From contig DAIMKZ010000044.1 of assembly GCA_036721445.1 (NCBI GenBank), forward strand, positions 1 through 14,304: a stretch of DNA of 14,304 nt, given 5' to 3'. The notes under the pieces were generated by a model. It had not been told where the DNA came from. It saw only the letters and a list, made by a program, of their open reading frames with translations, and did no database searches. Positions 1-7,737 of this stretch are shown here, piece by piece (position 1 is the stretch's first letter; the number at the start of each line of letters is the position of its first letter). The translations under genes were made by a program, and so were the position numbers. Source of the stretch: UBA4055 sp036721445. Lineage in GTDB: Bacteria > UBA4055.

Positions 1-1117
1 AATTCACTTTCTTATACCTGAAAACGGCATAGGAGGTGGAAAAGACGGCATAGACGGAGAGGATGACAAAGTGCCTCTGTATGTCGGAAAAATCTGATCC
101 TTTAAGCATGACCATACGCATTACGTCGATGAAGTAGGCGACGGGGTTGAACCATGTGATGCGCTGAGCCCACATGGGCATGGACTGTATTGGCGTGAAG
201 AGGCCGGACATGAGGATGAAGATGACCATAATGAACCATGTGATGAACATCGCCTGCTGCTGGGTGTCGGTGAAGGTGGAGATGATGAGGCCGACGGAGA
301 GCGCGACTATGAGGTAGAGGGCGGCGAATAGGAAGATGAGCCAGATGCTGCCGACGATGGGTATGTCAAAGACGATCTTGCCGATGGTAAGGCCGAAGGC
401 GAGTTCGAAGAGGGCTATGACGAAGAAGGGAATGAGCTTGCCGATGATGAGTTCGTGCTTCCTGATGGGGGTGACGTTGATCTGCTCGATGGTGCCTATT
501 TCCTTTTCCTTTACGATGCTCATTGCGGAGAGAAGCAGTCCGATGAGGGTGACGAGGAGAGCCATGATGCCGGGGACCATGAAGGTGATGTAGTCGAGTT
601 CAGGGTTGAACCAGTGCCTGTAGCTGATGCCGATGACGGGTAGGGGTTCGGGCTGATACATGTTGATCATGTTTATCCTGGCTTCGATGTTGAAGTCAGC
701 GAGGATGTTCTGCGCGTAGGAAGCGATTATGCCGGCGGCGGAACCGTCTATTGCGTTGATAAGAAGCTGCACTTCGGCTGTGTTGTCCCTGACGAGGTCC
801 TTTTCGAAGTTCTCCGGGATGACGATGACGAGCTTGGCTTTCCCGTTGATGATCTCCTCTTCCGCTGTATAAGAGTTAAGCTCCGTCAGCGATCTGGTGA
901 AGTAGGGCGACGCCTCGAATTTGGAAGCCAGCTTGAAGGAAAGAGGGCTCCTGTCCAGATCGAGCACGTTGAAATCGACGTTCTTTATCTCGAAAGTGGC
1001 GGCGTTGGCGAGAATAAGAAGCTGGATGACGGGCATGACGAAGATGATCGGCAGCATCGATTTATTGCGGAAAATCTGCCTGAACTCCTTCCTTACTATG
1101 TAGAATATTGTTCTCAT
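1..1117 (-). CDS. ABC-2 type transporter permease 2 (YbhR/YhhJ-like), 3' end cut by window edge
   Basis: Membrane subunit of an ABC-2 exporter. Reading the minus strand from the ATG at 1117 gives 372 uninterrupted codons with no stop before base 1, so only a short C-terminal tail should be missing (family length is about 370-380). It starts MRTIFYIVRKEFRQIFRNKS, with one membrane segment at about residues 22-40, a large extracytoplasmic domain (about 41-175), then about five segments from 178 to 365. The conserved cytoplasmic motif KEKEIGTIEQINVTPIRKHE (203-222) after the second segment is typical of ABC2_membrane_3 permeases and couples to the ATPase. The start lies one base after the TGA of permease 1, so the two are probably translationally coupled. 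The two permeases are diverged paralogues and probably form a heterodimer in the inner membrane. Family is clear; the transported substrate is unknown. Confidence 0.93.
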   Translation of the reverse strand, partial: MRTIFYIVRKEFRQIFRNKSMLPIIFVMPVIQLLILANAATFEIKNVDFNVLDLDRSPLSFKLASKFEASPYFTRSLTELNSYTAEEEIINGKAKLVIVIPENFEKDLVRDNTAEVQLLINAIDGSAAGIIASYAQNILADFNIEARINMINMYQPEPLPVIGISYRHWFNPELDYITFMVPGIMALLVTLIGLLLSAMSIVKEKEIGTIEQINVTPIRKHELIIGKLIPFFVIALFELAFGLTIGKIVFDIPIVGSIWLIFLFAALYLIVALSVGLIISTFTDTQQQAMFITWFIMVIFILMSGLFTPIQSMPMWAQRITWFNPVAYFIDVMRMVMLKGSDFSDIQRHFVILSVYAVFSTSYAVFRYKKVN

Positions 1118-1118
1118 A

Positions 1119-2222
1119 TCACAGCCTGATCTTAAATTTCTTCATACTCACGACGAGTAAAAACAGCGTCATACCCGCAAGGACCGCCGTCTCCTTCCAC
1201 ACGTACGCGAAACCCGTGCCTTTGAGCATAATGTTCTTTATGATGATAAGGAACCACTTCGCCGGAAGTATATGCGATATCGCCTGAAGCGGCCACGGCA
1301 TATTCTCCACGGGGAAGATAAAGCCCGACAGGAGTACTGTCGGAAGCATGAGCACAACGAGCGAAATTGCCATGGCGATCTGCATCGAGTTCGATACGGC
1401 TGAAATGAGTATCCCGAGAGATAGGGCCGTCGTGATAAAGAGCGCGCATTCGGCAATGAGCAGGAGCAGGCTTCCGCGGATGGGCATCCCGAAAACCGAT
1501 GTCGAGACGGTGAGGATAAGCGCCAGATTGACCATGGAAAGAATGAGGTACGGCGCGACCTTGCCCAGAATGATCTGCATGGGTTTGAGGGGAGAGGCGA
1601 GAAGGACTTCGAGGGTGCCGAGTTCTTTCTCGCGCGCTATCGTGATGCTCGTCATCATCGCAGAGATCAGCATGAGGATGAGCGCCATGATGCCCGGAAC
1701 GAACATGAACACACTCCTGAGCTCCTCGTTGTATAGCATTTTCGTCTCGATATTCATTGTGAGCGGGATCTGTTTCTGTTCCGACAGGGAAGAGGCGTAG
1801 TTCCTTATTATCCCCGCCGTGTAGGACAGCGCGAGGTTCGCCATGTTCGGTTCGGAGGCGTCTGTGATGATCTGTATGTCGGCGCGGTTCTCCCTGACAA
1901 GGCTGTTCGAAAAATCGTTACCGAAGACGACCGCCTCCTTTATGCGGCCTTTCCTGAATGCCGCCCCGATCTCGTCCGTGCTGCCGTAATACCCGTCAAG
2001 AATAAAATATCCCGACGACAGCAGCTCTTCCGTTATCTCCCGCGTCACTTCGTCCCGCGAATGATCGAGTATCCCTATGCGGACGGAATCGAGCTCGTTC
2101 CTTATCGCGAAACCGAACAGTATGATCTGCGCAACAGGCATCCCGACGAGGATTATCATCGTCCTCCAGTCCCTTAAGAGGTGCAGGCATTCCTTTATCA
2201 CAAATCCCAGAAATTTCTTCAT
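1119..2222 (-). CDS. ABC-2 type transporter permease 1 (YbhS-like)
   Basis: Complete 367-residue inner-membrane subunit of the exporter. It has the ABC2_membrane_3 plan: a membrane segment at about 21-40, an extracytoplasmic domain at about 41-170, and hydrophobic segments near 173-193, 222-243, 251-276, 283-303 and 345-360. The coupling motif EKELGTLEVLLASPLKPMQI (198-217) matches the permease 2 motif in position and type. Its ATG overlaps the stop of ATPase 2 by four bases (ATGA), and its own TGA is one base from the start of permease 2. In E. coli the comparable pair YbhS and YbhR works with ATPase YbhF and adaptor YbhG; the same order here supports a drug or small-molecule exporter. The substrate cannot be read from the sequence. 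Confidence 0.94.
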   Translation of the reverse strand: MKKFLGFVIKECLHLLRDWRTMIILVGMPVAQIILFGFAIRNELDSVRIGILDHSRDEVTREITEELLSSGYFILDGYYGSTDEIGAAFRKGRIKEAVVFGNDFSNSLVRENRADIQIITDASEPNMANLALSYTAGIIRNYASSLSEQKQIPLTMNIETKMLYNEELRSVFMFVPGIMALILMLISAMMTSITIAREKELGTLEVLLASPLKPMQIILGKVAPYLILSMVNLALILTVSTSVFGMPIRGSLLLLIAECALFITTALSLGILISAVSNSMQIAMAISLVVLMLPTVLLSGFIFPVENMPWPLQAISHILPAKWFLIIIKNIMLKGTGFAYVWKETAVLAGMTLFLLVVSMKKFKIRL

Positions 2223-2950
2223 TTCGCGCCCCTCGCAAGATGCAGGAACACTTCGTACATCGAGTCCGCCGAATATTTTCCGCGAAGCTCAGCCGGAGAT
2301 CCCAGCGCGGCGATATGACCGTCCACCATCATAGATATCCTTCCGCAGTATTCCGCCTCGTCCATGTAGTGGGTCGTCACGAAAACGCTTATGCCCTCGT
2401 CCGCCGCCTTATAGATCAGTTCCCAGAACTGCCTTCTCGTGACGGGATCGACCCCGCCCGTCGGTTCGTCTAAAAACACTATCCTCGGTCTGTGGAACAC
2501 CGCGACGGAGAAAGCCAGTTTCTGTTTCCACCCAAGCGGGAGAGAACCGACAGTCTTGTTCTGCACGCCCTCCAGCCCGAGTTCTGAGATGAGAGAAGCT
2601 GACCTTTCCTTTATCACTTTCGACGGCAGCCTGTATATTCCGCCGTAGAACTGAATATTCTCCTTAACCGTCAGATCCTCGTAGAGAGAAAATTTCTGGC
2701 TCATATATCCGATGTTGAGCTTTATCTTTTCCGTTTCTTTATACACGTCGAAACCGGCGACCTCGGCTTTACCCGAAGTTGGATGCGACAGTCCGCACAG
2801 CATTCTCATCGCCGTCGTCTTTCCCGCTCCGTTAGCTCCCAGGAATCCGAATATCTCGCCCTTTTTAACAGAAAAGGATATACTGTCCACGGCGGTGAAA
2901 TTACCGAATTTCTTTGTCAGGTTCTCCGTATTTATAATAAGATCACTCAT
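2219..2950 (-). CDS. ABC transporter ATP-binding protein 2 (corresponds to the second ATPase half of YbhF)
   Basis: A 243-residue nucleotide-binding subunit that powers the two permeases from the cytoplasmic side. Motifs in order: Walker A GANGAGKTT (38-46), Q-loop glutamine Q85 in YMSQKFSLY, signature region LPLGWKQK (137-144) where LSGGQ is expected, Walker B with catalytic glutamate RIVFLDEP (156-163), D-loop GGVD (165-168) and switch histidine H194 in TTHYMDEAE. Walker A/B, Q and H elements are therefore intact, but the signature is degenerate. It overlaps ATPase 1 by eight bases and permease 1 by four. In E. coli YbhF, two such domains are fused in one chain; here they are separate genes. 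It most likely pairs with ATPase 1 as a heterodimer. Confidence 0.95.
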   Translation of the reverse strand: MSDLIINTENLTKKFGNFTAVDSISFSVKKGEIFGFLGANGAGKTTAMRMLCGLSHPTSGKAEVAGFDVYKETEKIKLNIGYMSQKFSLYEDLTVKENIQFYGGIYRLPSKVIKERSASLISELGLEGVQNKTVGSLPLGWKQKLAFSVAVFHRPRIVFLDEPTGGVDPVTRRQFWELIYKAADEGISVFVTTHYMDEAEYCGRISMMVDGHIAALGSPAELRGKYSADSMYEVFLHLARGAK

Positions 2951-3863
2951 TTCCGTTCCTGTGCCTGCTCATAAGCTCCATGAAGCAGTCCTCTATCGTC
3001 GCCTCTATCCGTTCTATCCCGACTCCCGTATGTCCGTTCCGTTCGAGATATTCCTTTATGTTCCCGCAGCCCTCTTTTCCCGGAGTCAGGTGCAGGTACT
3101 CGCCGAAGATGTAGACCGTCCCGCATTTCCCCGACTTCTTAAGGTCAGAATTAAGTTTGTACATGTTGTCCGCTTTAACCGCGTAAAGCTCTTTGGGGAA
3201 TTCCGCGACAATATTCTGTAATGTGTTTATCTCCATGATGCGGCCGTTCTGTATAAGCGCGATCCTGTCGCACATCGATGCCTCGTCCATGTACGGTGTC
3301 GAAACGAGAATGGTGATGCCTTCCTTCTTCAGCTTTTTCAGCATCTCCCAGAACTCCTTCCTCGACACCGGATCGACGCCCGTGGTCGGCTCGTCCAGGA
3401 AGAGCACCTGCGGCCTGTGGACCAGCGCGCAGCATAAAGCGAGCTTCTGCTTCATCCCGCCCGAAAGTTTACCGGCGCGCCTCGTCTTGAACGGTTCAAG
3501 CTGAACGTAAATGTCCTTAATGATATCGTAATTAGCCTTCAACGTCGTCCCGAACACCGTCGCGAAGAATTTTAAGTTCTCTTCCACGCTCAGGTCCTGG
3601 TATAACGAGAACCTTCCGGGCATGTAGCCGATGATCTTCCTTATCTCCTTATAATCCTTCACCGCGTCGAAGCCCAGAACTTCGGCTTCCCCTCCGTCAG
3701 CGAGCAGAAGTGTCGTCAGTATCCTGAACAGCGACGTCTTTCCCGCACCGTCAGGTCCGATAAGCCCGAATATCTCTCCCTTTTTAACTTCAAAAGAAAT
3801 GCAGTCGATAGCCTTTGAACCGTTATACGACTTCGAGATATTTCTTACTTCTATGGAGTTCAT
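2943..3863 (-). CDS. ABC transporter ATP-binding protein 1 (corresponds to the first ATPase half of YbhF)
   Basis: A 306-residue ATPase with Walker A GPDGAGKTS (36-44), signature LSGGMKQK (133-140), Walker B with glutamate QVLFLDEP (152-159) and D-loop TGVD (161-164). Two usually important positions differ: the Q-loop reads YMPGRFSLY, with G83 where glutamine is expected, and the switch region reads VSTPYMDEA, with P190 in place of histidine. These losses complement the degenerate signature of ATPase 2. Residues from about 220 onward form a C-terminal extension of the kind seen in drug-exporter ATPases, absent from the shorter ATPase 2. The start codon shares one base with the stop of the radical SAM gene (TGATG), suggesting translation re-initiation. 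Cytoplasmic partner of the two permeases. Confidence 0.95.
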   Translation of the reverse strand: MNSIEVRNISKSYNGSKAIDCISFEVKKGEIFGLIGPDGAGKTSLFRILTTLLLADGGEAEVLGFDAVKDYKEIRKIIGYMPGRFSLYQDLSVEENLKFFATVFGTTLKANYDIIKDIYVQLEPFKTRRAGKLSGGMKQKLALCCALVHRPQVLFLDEPTTGVDPVSRKEFWEMLKKLKKEGITILVSTPYMDEASMCDRIALIQNGRIMEINTLQNIVAEFPKELYAVKADNMYKLNSDLKKSGKCGTVYIFGEYLHLTPGKEGCGNIKEYLERNGHTGVGIERIEATIEDCFMELMSRHRNGNE

Positions 3864-4786
3864 CAGTCCCAGAAAGGGTTAGGTTTATCAAAATCAGGTC
3901 TGTAGATCTCATGGCTGTCAAGTTCCTGAAGCCAGCCGTTGTACATTTCGAGCATTTCCATTTCCTCGATCACCAGTTCGTATTCCTCAGCGGTCACTCT
4001 GTAGTTCAGACAGGCGGGGTTCAAATTCTTCGGCGGGAAATACTGCGACAGGAGCGATACGGATATTTCGGGCGAAATTTCTTTCACAAGTCTCAGAACG
4101 CCGATGCTGTTGGTAGCGAGACCGGGAAGAACGAGATGTCGTATTATAAGACCGCTCTCGACGTAGCCCCTATCGTTTATTTTCAGCTCATGCCCTTTCT
4201 GACGGTACATTTCCCTGATTGCTTCAAGGGCAGTCCGGGGATAAGCCTGAGCGTCCGACAATTCCATTGCAAGTTTATCATCGGAATATTTAAAATCCGG
4301 AAGGTAGACATCGACTATTCCTTCAAGCATCTGCAGGGTCTCTAAGGTATCGTATCCGTTCGTATTGTAGACGATAGTGGGATGGTACGCCCTTTTGTGA
4401 AGTTCTTCAATTATCTGAAGCATCTGCGGTACCTGGTGGGAAGGGGAGACAAAACCGAGTATCGGTATGCCTTTATCGAGTATCTCCGTTATTTTCCCGA
4501 CGGCAGTTTCGAGGCTCATCCTGCAGCTATCAATGTCCGTCTTATTGTCGCTTATCTGAAAGTTCTGGCAGTACGAACACTGGATGTTGCAGTGAGGGAA
4601 GAAGACGTTGCATATACCGTCGGGTCCGCTGACGGGCGGCTCTTCGCCTTTGTGGTTCAATATCAGTGATATATAAATATCGCCGTCGAGACTGCAGTAT
4701 CCTTTTTTACCAGCTGCCCTGTCAACACCGCATTTTCTGGGGCATATCACGCAGGAACGCAGCATCTTTTCATAGTCCGCTTTCAT
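3863..4786 (-). CDS. PflX-like radical SAM protein (COG1313 type) inside the exporter operon
   Basis: A 307-residue radical SAM enzyme related to pyruvate formate-lyase activating enzymes but of the uncharacterised PflX type. The core cluster motif is C66-x3-C70-x2-C73 (CNIQCSYC), which binds the 4Fe-4S cluster that cleaves S-adenosylmethionine. An N-terminal cysteine set, SCVICPRKCGVDR (11-23) plus C31 in GYCS, is typical of the family and may hold a second cluster or zinc. Further family-like stretches are YNTNGYD (140-146), YLPDFKY (161-167), IIRHLVLPG (214-222) and SLLSQYFPP (244-252). The reaction and substrate of this family are not established. Its TAA is followed one base after the adaptor stop (start 4786, adaptor ends 4788) and it overlaps ATPase 1 by one base, so it is made with the exporter. 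No peptide precursor or partner substrate gene is seen nearby. Confidence 0.9.
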   Translation of the reverse strand: MKADYEKMLRSCVICPRKCGVDRAAGKKGYCSLDGDIYISLILNHKGEEPPVSGPDGICNVFFPHCNIQCSYCQNFQISDNKTDIDSCRMSLETAVGKITEILDKGIPILGFVSPSHQVPQMLQIIEELHKRAYHPTIVYNTNGYDTLETLQMLEGIVDVYLPDFKYSDDKLAMELSDAQAYPRTALEAIREMYRQKGHELKINDRGYVESGLIIRHLVLPGLATNSIGVLRLVKEISPEISVSLLSQYFPPKNLNPACLNYRVTAEEYELVIEEMEMLEMYNGWLQELDSHEIYRPDFDKPNPFWD

Positions 4787-4787
4787 T

Positions 4788-5684
4788 TTACATTCCTTTG
4801 AAGACAGCCTCGCCGGGCATACCGATCTTAAGTCCGCCGTCGTTCTTGACTTTTATCCTGACCGCGTAGACGAGGCTGACGCGCTCCTCTTTCGTCTGGA
4901 TGATCTTGGGGGTGAACTCCGCCTTGTCCGATATCCATGAAACGGTCCCGTCGTAGCTTTTCATCGTTCCGTTACCCGAATCGACCGAAACTGTCGCGTT
5001 AGCACCTAAGGTGACTGACGATATCGCGTCGCCCGAGACGTATACTTTAAGGTAGATGTCGTTCAGACCGGCGATCTTGTAGAGCGGTTTCGAGAAAGCG
5101 GTTACCTCACCCGCGCTGGCGTATTTGGTCAGCACAGTGCCTTTGAGCGGATTGACAATGTAGCATTTCTTTATCTGGTCGTTCAGCTGTTCGATCTGAA
5201 GGTCGAGCGCTTTTATCTCGTCGTTCACCGTGATCCCCTGCGTGTCGATGCTTTTTATCTGTTTGTCGTAAACGCCGATCTGGGAAATGATGTCGTCGAG
5301 CTGTTTCTGCGTCGCGGCGTCATCTTTAAGCAGGTTCTCCACGCGTTTCTTTTCCCTTTCCGCGGCGGCTTTCTGCGCTTTCACGACCTCCGCCTGAGCC
5401 GAGATGTTCTTCGTTTTGGCCCTAATTATGTCCTTCTGCGTGATGAGCTGTTCTTTCTTAAGCGCGAGCTGGACAGTATCGACGACCCCGACCACCGTTC
5501 CCGGAAGCAGTTCCGCGCCCTCTTCCGCGTTCAGGTATAAGATGAGCCCGTTCGACTGCGAGGAAACGATCACCTCGTCAGCCTCAAAATTGCCGTACGC
5601 GTCGCTTTTCTTCCCGTTGCCGTCACATGAGGCTAAAATTATTGTCAATAGTGTTAATGCGGTATAAAGAGCTGTCCTTTTCAT
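4788..5684 (-). CDS. Periplasmic adaptor (HlyD/YbhG-like membrane fusion lipoprotein)
   Basis: A 298-residue membrane fusion protein that would bridge the inner-membrane ABC transporter and the TolC-like channel. Residues 1-19 are a lipoprotein signal peptide ending in lipobox LASC, with C20 as the lipidated residue; Asp21 follows, which in E. coli acts as an inner-membrane retention signal. The two half-lipoyl segments lie at about 36-70 (FEADEVIVSSQSNGLI) and 176-207 (IVNPLKGTVLTKYASAGEV), flanking a long, charged helical hairpin (about 75-175) predicted as coiled coil. A beta-barrel region follows to about 260, and the end carries GLKIGMPGEAVF, typical of the family. AGGA lies seven bases before the ATG. 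The gap to the upstream channel gene is nine bases. Confidence 0.93.
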   Translation of the reverse strand: MKRTALYTALTLLTIILASCDGNGKKSDAYGNFEADEVIVSSQSNGLILYLNAEEGAELLPGTVVGVVDTVQLALKKEQLITQKDIIRAKTKNISAQAEVVKAQKAAAEREKKRVENLLKDDAATQKQLDDIISQIGVYDKQIKSIDTQGITVNDEIKALDLQIEQLNDQIKKCYIVNPLKGTVLTKYASAGEVTAFSKPLYKIAGLNDIYLKVYVSGDAISSVTLGANATVSVDSGNGTMKSYDGTVSWISDKAEFTPKIIQTKEERVSLVYAVRIKVKNDGGLKIGMPGEAVFKGM

Positions 5685-5693
5685 GATGCCGTC

Positions 5694-6959
5694 CTATCTG
5701 TTTAAAAGGTTGTTGTATTTCACTTTAGCCTGTGCCAGCATTATCTCGTGCGACTTGCGGGCCTGTCTGGCGAGGCTGAGCTCGGTCGATCTGTCGATGT
5801 AGTCCGAAACTGTGATGACGCCGTGGTCGAGCTGTTTTTCCGCGGTCTTCAAGATCTCGTCCCGGATCGCGATGATCTCCTTATCCTTGTCGAGCAGACC
5901 GGCGTAGTTGTCTATCTCGGCGCGGGTCATGTCGAGCTGAATTCCGGTCGTTTTGTCGAAAGCGTCCTTCCGGTTCCCGATCAGGTCCTTCGAGTTCGAT
6001 ATGATGTCCTTTTCCCGCGAATGCGTATAGAAGTTCGAGATGTCGAATTCAGCTCTCACGCCGAAGATGCCGTACGTGTCGAACTCGTTGCTGAACATGT
6101 TCAGGCCGGGTTTCGAGTAACCCGCCTGTGCGAACCCGTAAAGCTTCGGCATCAGCTTCGCGTCCGCAGCTTCTGCCGCATTGTCCAGTCTGCGCAACTC
6201 GTTCCCGAACGACTCGTATTCGATCCTGCCGGAACTTTCATCCGTCAGCCTTACATCCGGCATCGCGAACTCCGTACCGTCTGATATATCCTTCTTCATC
6301 AGTCCGGCGAGAATGTTCACGTTCGACTTCTTGAGCGCCGACGTTTCGGATATCTGCTGTTCCACGTCCAGGATACCGGCTTTAAGGATCAGCATACTCG
6401 TCTGGAGCATCACGCCGTTCTTCACTCCCGATTCGACGGTCTTCAGCTTCGATTTAAGGTCCTCAAGGCTGATATTGAGCGTTCTCTCTTTTTCCTGCAG
6501 CAGAAGGATGCCGAAATATAAATTGTCGACCGTATCGTTAAGCTTATAAAGTTCGGATTCGACGTTCAGACTGTCGCCGCGGAAACTGTCGCGCTCGGAT
6601 ACTATCTGTTTTTTGATAAGTCCGCCGTCATAGATCAGCTGTTTCACATCTAGCTGGAACTGGTACCTGTCCTTATCGGGATCCTCAGGTGTCTGAACCG
6701 TAAAAAGCGGGTTCGAAGGAAATTCAAGCGGGAATCTGGTCACGTCGGTCTGGTAGGTCGCCTGAGCCGACAGTGTCATCTTCGGATAGTAGCTGGTTCT
6801 CAGGTTTTTCTTTTTAAGCTCGAAACTGTTCTCCAGCGTCGTTTTCGTCCCGTAGAGCGGGAAGTTCTTCTTCACTTCCGTCCGGCATTCCTCAAGCGTC
6901 AGCGTCCCGGCGGTCAGCAGCGCGGTAAGTGAAATTATGATCATAGTAAATATCTTCAT
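5694..6959 (-). CDS. TolC-like outer membrane efflux channel (OEP family)
   Basis: A 421-residue outer-membrane channel subunit, expected to trimerise and form the exit duct of the exporter. Residues 1-18 look like a signal peptide, followed by TLTLEECR, the usual opening of mature OEP proteins. Two long helical repeats are visible: one around 130-215 (rich in E/K/L heptads) and one around 335-415, ending in ARQARKSHEIMLAQAKVKYN and NLLNR, as in TolC relatives. QFQLDVKQLIYDGG (about 100-113) and VRAEFDISNFY fit beta strands of the barrel. Length is normal for the family. Its ATG overlaps the TGA of the repressor gene by four bases, so channel expression is tied to the repressor transcript. 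Confidence 0.92.
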   Translation of the reverse strand: MKIFTMIIISLTALLTAGTLTLEECRTEVKKNFPLYGTKTTLENSFELKKKNLRTSYYPKMTLSAQATYQTDVTRFPLEFPSNPLFTVQTPEDPDKDRYQFQLDVKQLIYDGGLIKKQIVSERDSFRGDSLNVESELYKLNDTVDNLYFGILLLQEKERTLNISLEDLKSKLKTVESGVKNGVMLQTSMLILKAGILDVEQQISETSALKKSNVNILAGLMKKDISDGTEFAMPDVRLTDESSGRIEYESFGNELRRLDNAAEAADAKLMPKLYGFAQAGYSKPGLNMFSNEFDTYGIFGVRAEFDISNFYTHSREKDIISNSKDLIGNRKDAFDKTTGIQLDMTRAEIDNYAGLLDKDKEIIAIRDEILKTAEKQLDHGVITVSDYIDRSTELSLARQARKSHEIMLAQAKVKYNNLLNR

Positions 6960-7576
6960 TTTGCGGCTATCGAGTTTATTATGACTTCTGTTACGATCCT
7001 TTTTCTTTCGGTGATGAACTGCCTGAACTCATCCTCGCTCATCCTCAGAAGGCCCTTTACGAGCGGTTTCGCGGCGAAAGGGAAGATGTTCATGGCGATC
7101 ATGTTGAGGAACACATGACGAGGGTCAAAAGGCTTTAAAACGCCTTCTTTCGTCTCTTTGTCGATCTGGGCGAGAAGTCTGAGCAGTCTGTCGTCCTTTT
7201 CGTAAATACCGGAAAGCAGTTTCACGAATATCTCCGGCCGTCTGTTGACCTCGTTGACTATAAAAAGCGGAAGATGCCTGTTAGCGGCTATGAAATCGGT
7301 ATGCTGGTCGATAAATATCTTTATTTTCTCTATGACCGGGATATTCTCGTCGAAAAGGAACTCCAGCTTGCCGACCAGCTTTCTGAAAGCCATCGAGAAG
7401 ATCATCTCGAAAAGTTTGTCCTTCGATCTGAAATAATAATGTAAGAGAGCTTTGTTGATCCCCGCCGTGTCCGCGATCTCCTGCATCCTGGTGCCGTCGT
7501 AGCCCTTTTTCTCGAATACAGAATTGGCCGCCTCAAGGATCTTATTCTCCGTGTTTTCGTTGATCTCCTGCTTCAT
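6956..7576 (-). CDS. TetR-family transcriptional repressor, likely autoregulator of the exporter operon
   Basis: A 206-residue TetR/AcrR-type DNA-binding protein. The N-terminal domain contains ILEAANSVFEKKGYDGTRMQ, then EIADTAGINKALLHYYFRSK, the classic TetR helix-turn-helix (about residues 29-52), and KDKLF. The C-terminal part (about 60-206) is the variable ligand-binding/dimer domain, whose inducer is unknown. The ATG at 7576 is chosen because GGGAG (plus-strand 7582-7586) lies five bases upstream and because a longer reading frame back to 7663 would run through the operator and promoter. It is the first gene of the eight-gene minus-strand operon. By analogy with CecR, which controls E. 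coli ybhGFSR, it probably represses the exporter until a substrate binds. Confidence 0.93.
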   Translation of the reverse strand: MKQEINENTENKILEAANSVFEKKGYDGTRMQEIADTAGINKALLHYYFRSKDKLFEMIFSMAFRKLVGKLEFLFDENIPVIEKIKIFIDQHTDFIAANRHLPLFIVNEVNRRPEIFVKLLSGIYEKDDRLLRLLAQIDKETKEGVLKPFDPRHVFLNMIAMNIFPFAAKPLVKGLLRMSEDEFRQFITERKRIVTEVIINSIAAK

Positions 7577-7581
7577 TCGTG

Positions 7582-7586
7582 CTCCC
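7582..7586 (-). promoter_or_regulatory. Ribosome binding site fixing the tetR-type start
   Basis: The minus strand reads GGGAG five bases before the ATG at 7576. It supports this start over an in-frame ATG at 7663, which would lie in the promoter -35 box. Confidence 0.75.
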
Positions 7587-7605
7587 GCGAGTTGTTTGTC
7601 CAAAA

Positions 7606-7627
7606 GGTTTAACCAAATAGTTAAACC
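7606..7627. promoter_or_regulatory. Probable TetR-type operator (perfect 8-bp inverted repeat)
   Basis: Arms GGTTTAAC (7606-7613) and GTTAAACC (7620-7627) are exact reverse complements separated by six bases. The repeat starts just after the predicted transcription start of the repressor gene, 30-51 bases before its ATG. A dimeric TetR protein bound here would block the promoter. Symmetry and place are seen; binding by this particular repressor is inferred. Confidence 0.85.
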
Positions 7628-7634
7628 GAATGGT

Positions 7635-7663
7635 AAGATAATAATGAAAGATCGTTTTGTCAA
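7635..7663 (-). promoter_or_regulatory. Sigma-70-like promoter of the exporter operon
   Basis: On the minus strand, TTGACA (plus-strand 7658-7663) is followed after exactly 17 bases by TATCTT (7635-7640). The start of transcription would fall near 7628, at the edge of the inverted-repeat operator, leaving a leader of about 52 bases before the repressor ATG. Confidence 0.8.
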
Positions 7664-7702
7664 GAGGTTGGACTGATTATAATCGGTGAAAGTTGATAAT
7701 TA

Positions 7703-7731
7703 TTGAAAAAAAAGACTTTTAATATTATATT
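7703..7731 (+). promoter_or_regulatory. Candidate promoter for the small accessory cluster
   Basis: TTGAAA (7703-7708), a 17-base spacer and TATATT (7726-7731) form a good sigma-70-like promoter on the plus strand. The expected transcript start, near 7738, coincides with the ATG of the 61-residue gene, so that mRNA might be leaderless. It lies back to back with the exporter promoter. Confidence 0.5.
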
Positions 7732-7737
7732 GGTAAC

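Noticed and set aside
336..1103. Plus-strand frames at 336-593, 455-643 and 921-1103
   Set aside because: They lie opposite permease 2, which is a continuous, recognisable reading frame on the minus strand.
5748..6284. Open plus-strand frame of 178 codons opposite the TolC-like gene (similar ones at 3815-4345, 1348-1800 and 2712-3221)
   Set aside because: Antisense shadows of well-recognised genes; their products show no family motif and have biased arginine/valine/serine content.
7577..7663. N-terminal extension of the TetR-type repressor starting at ATG 7663
   Set aside because: The extension would be encoded by the operator and promoter, lacks family similarity, and the internal start at 7576 has a good ribosome site.
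7675..7684. Palindrome GATTATAATC between the divergent promoters
   Set aside because: Only ten bases in A/T-rich DNA; unrelated to the operator arms and likely chance.
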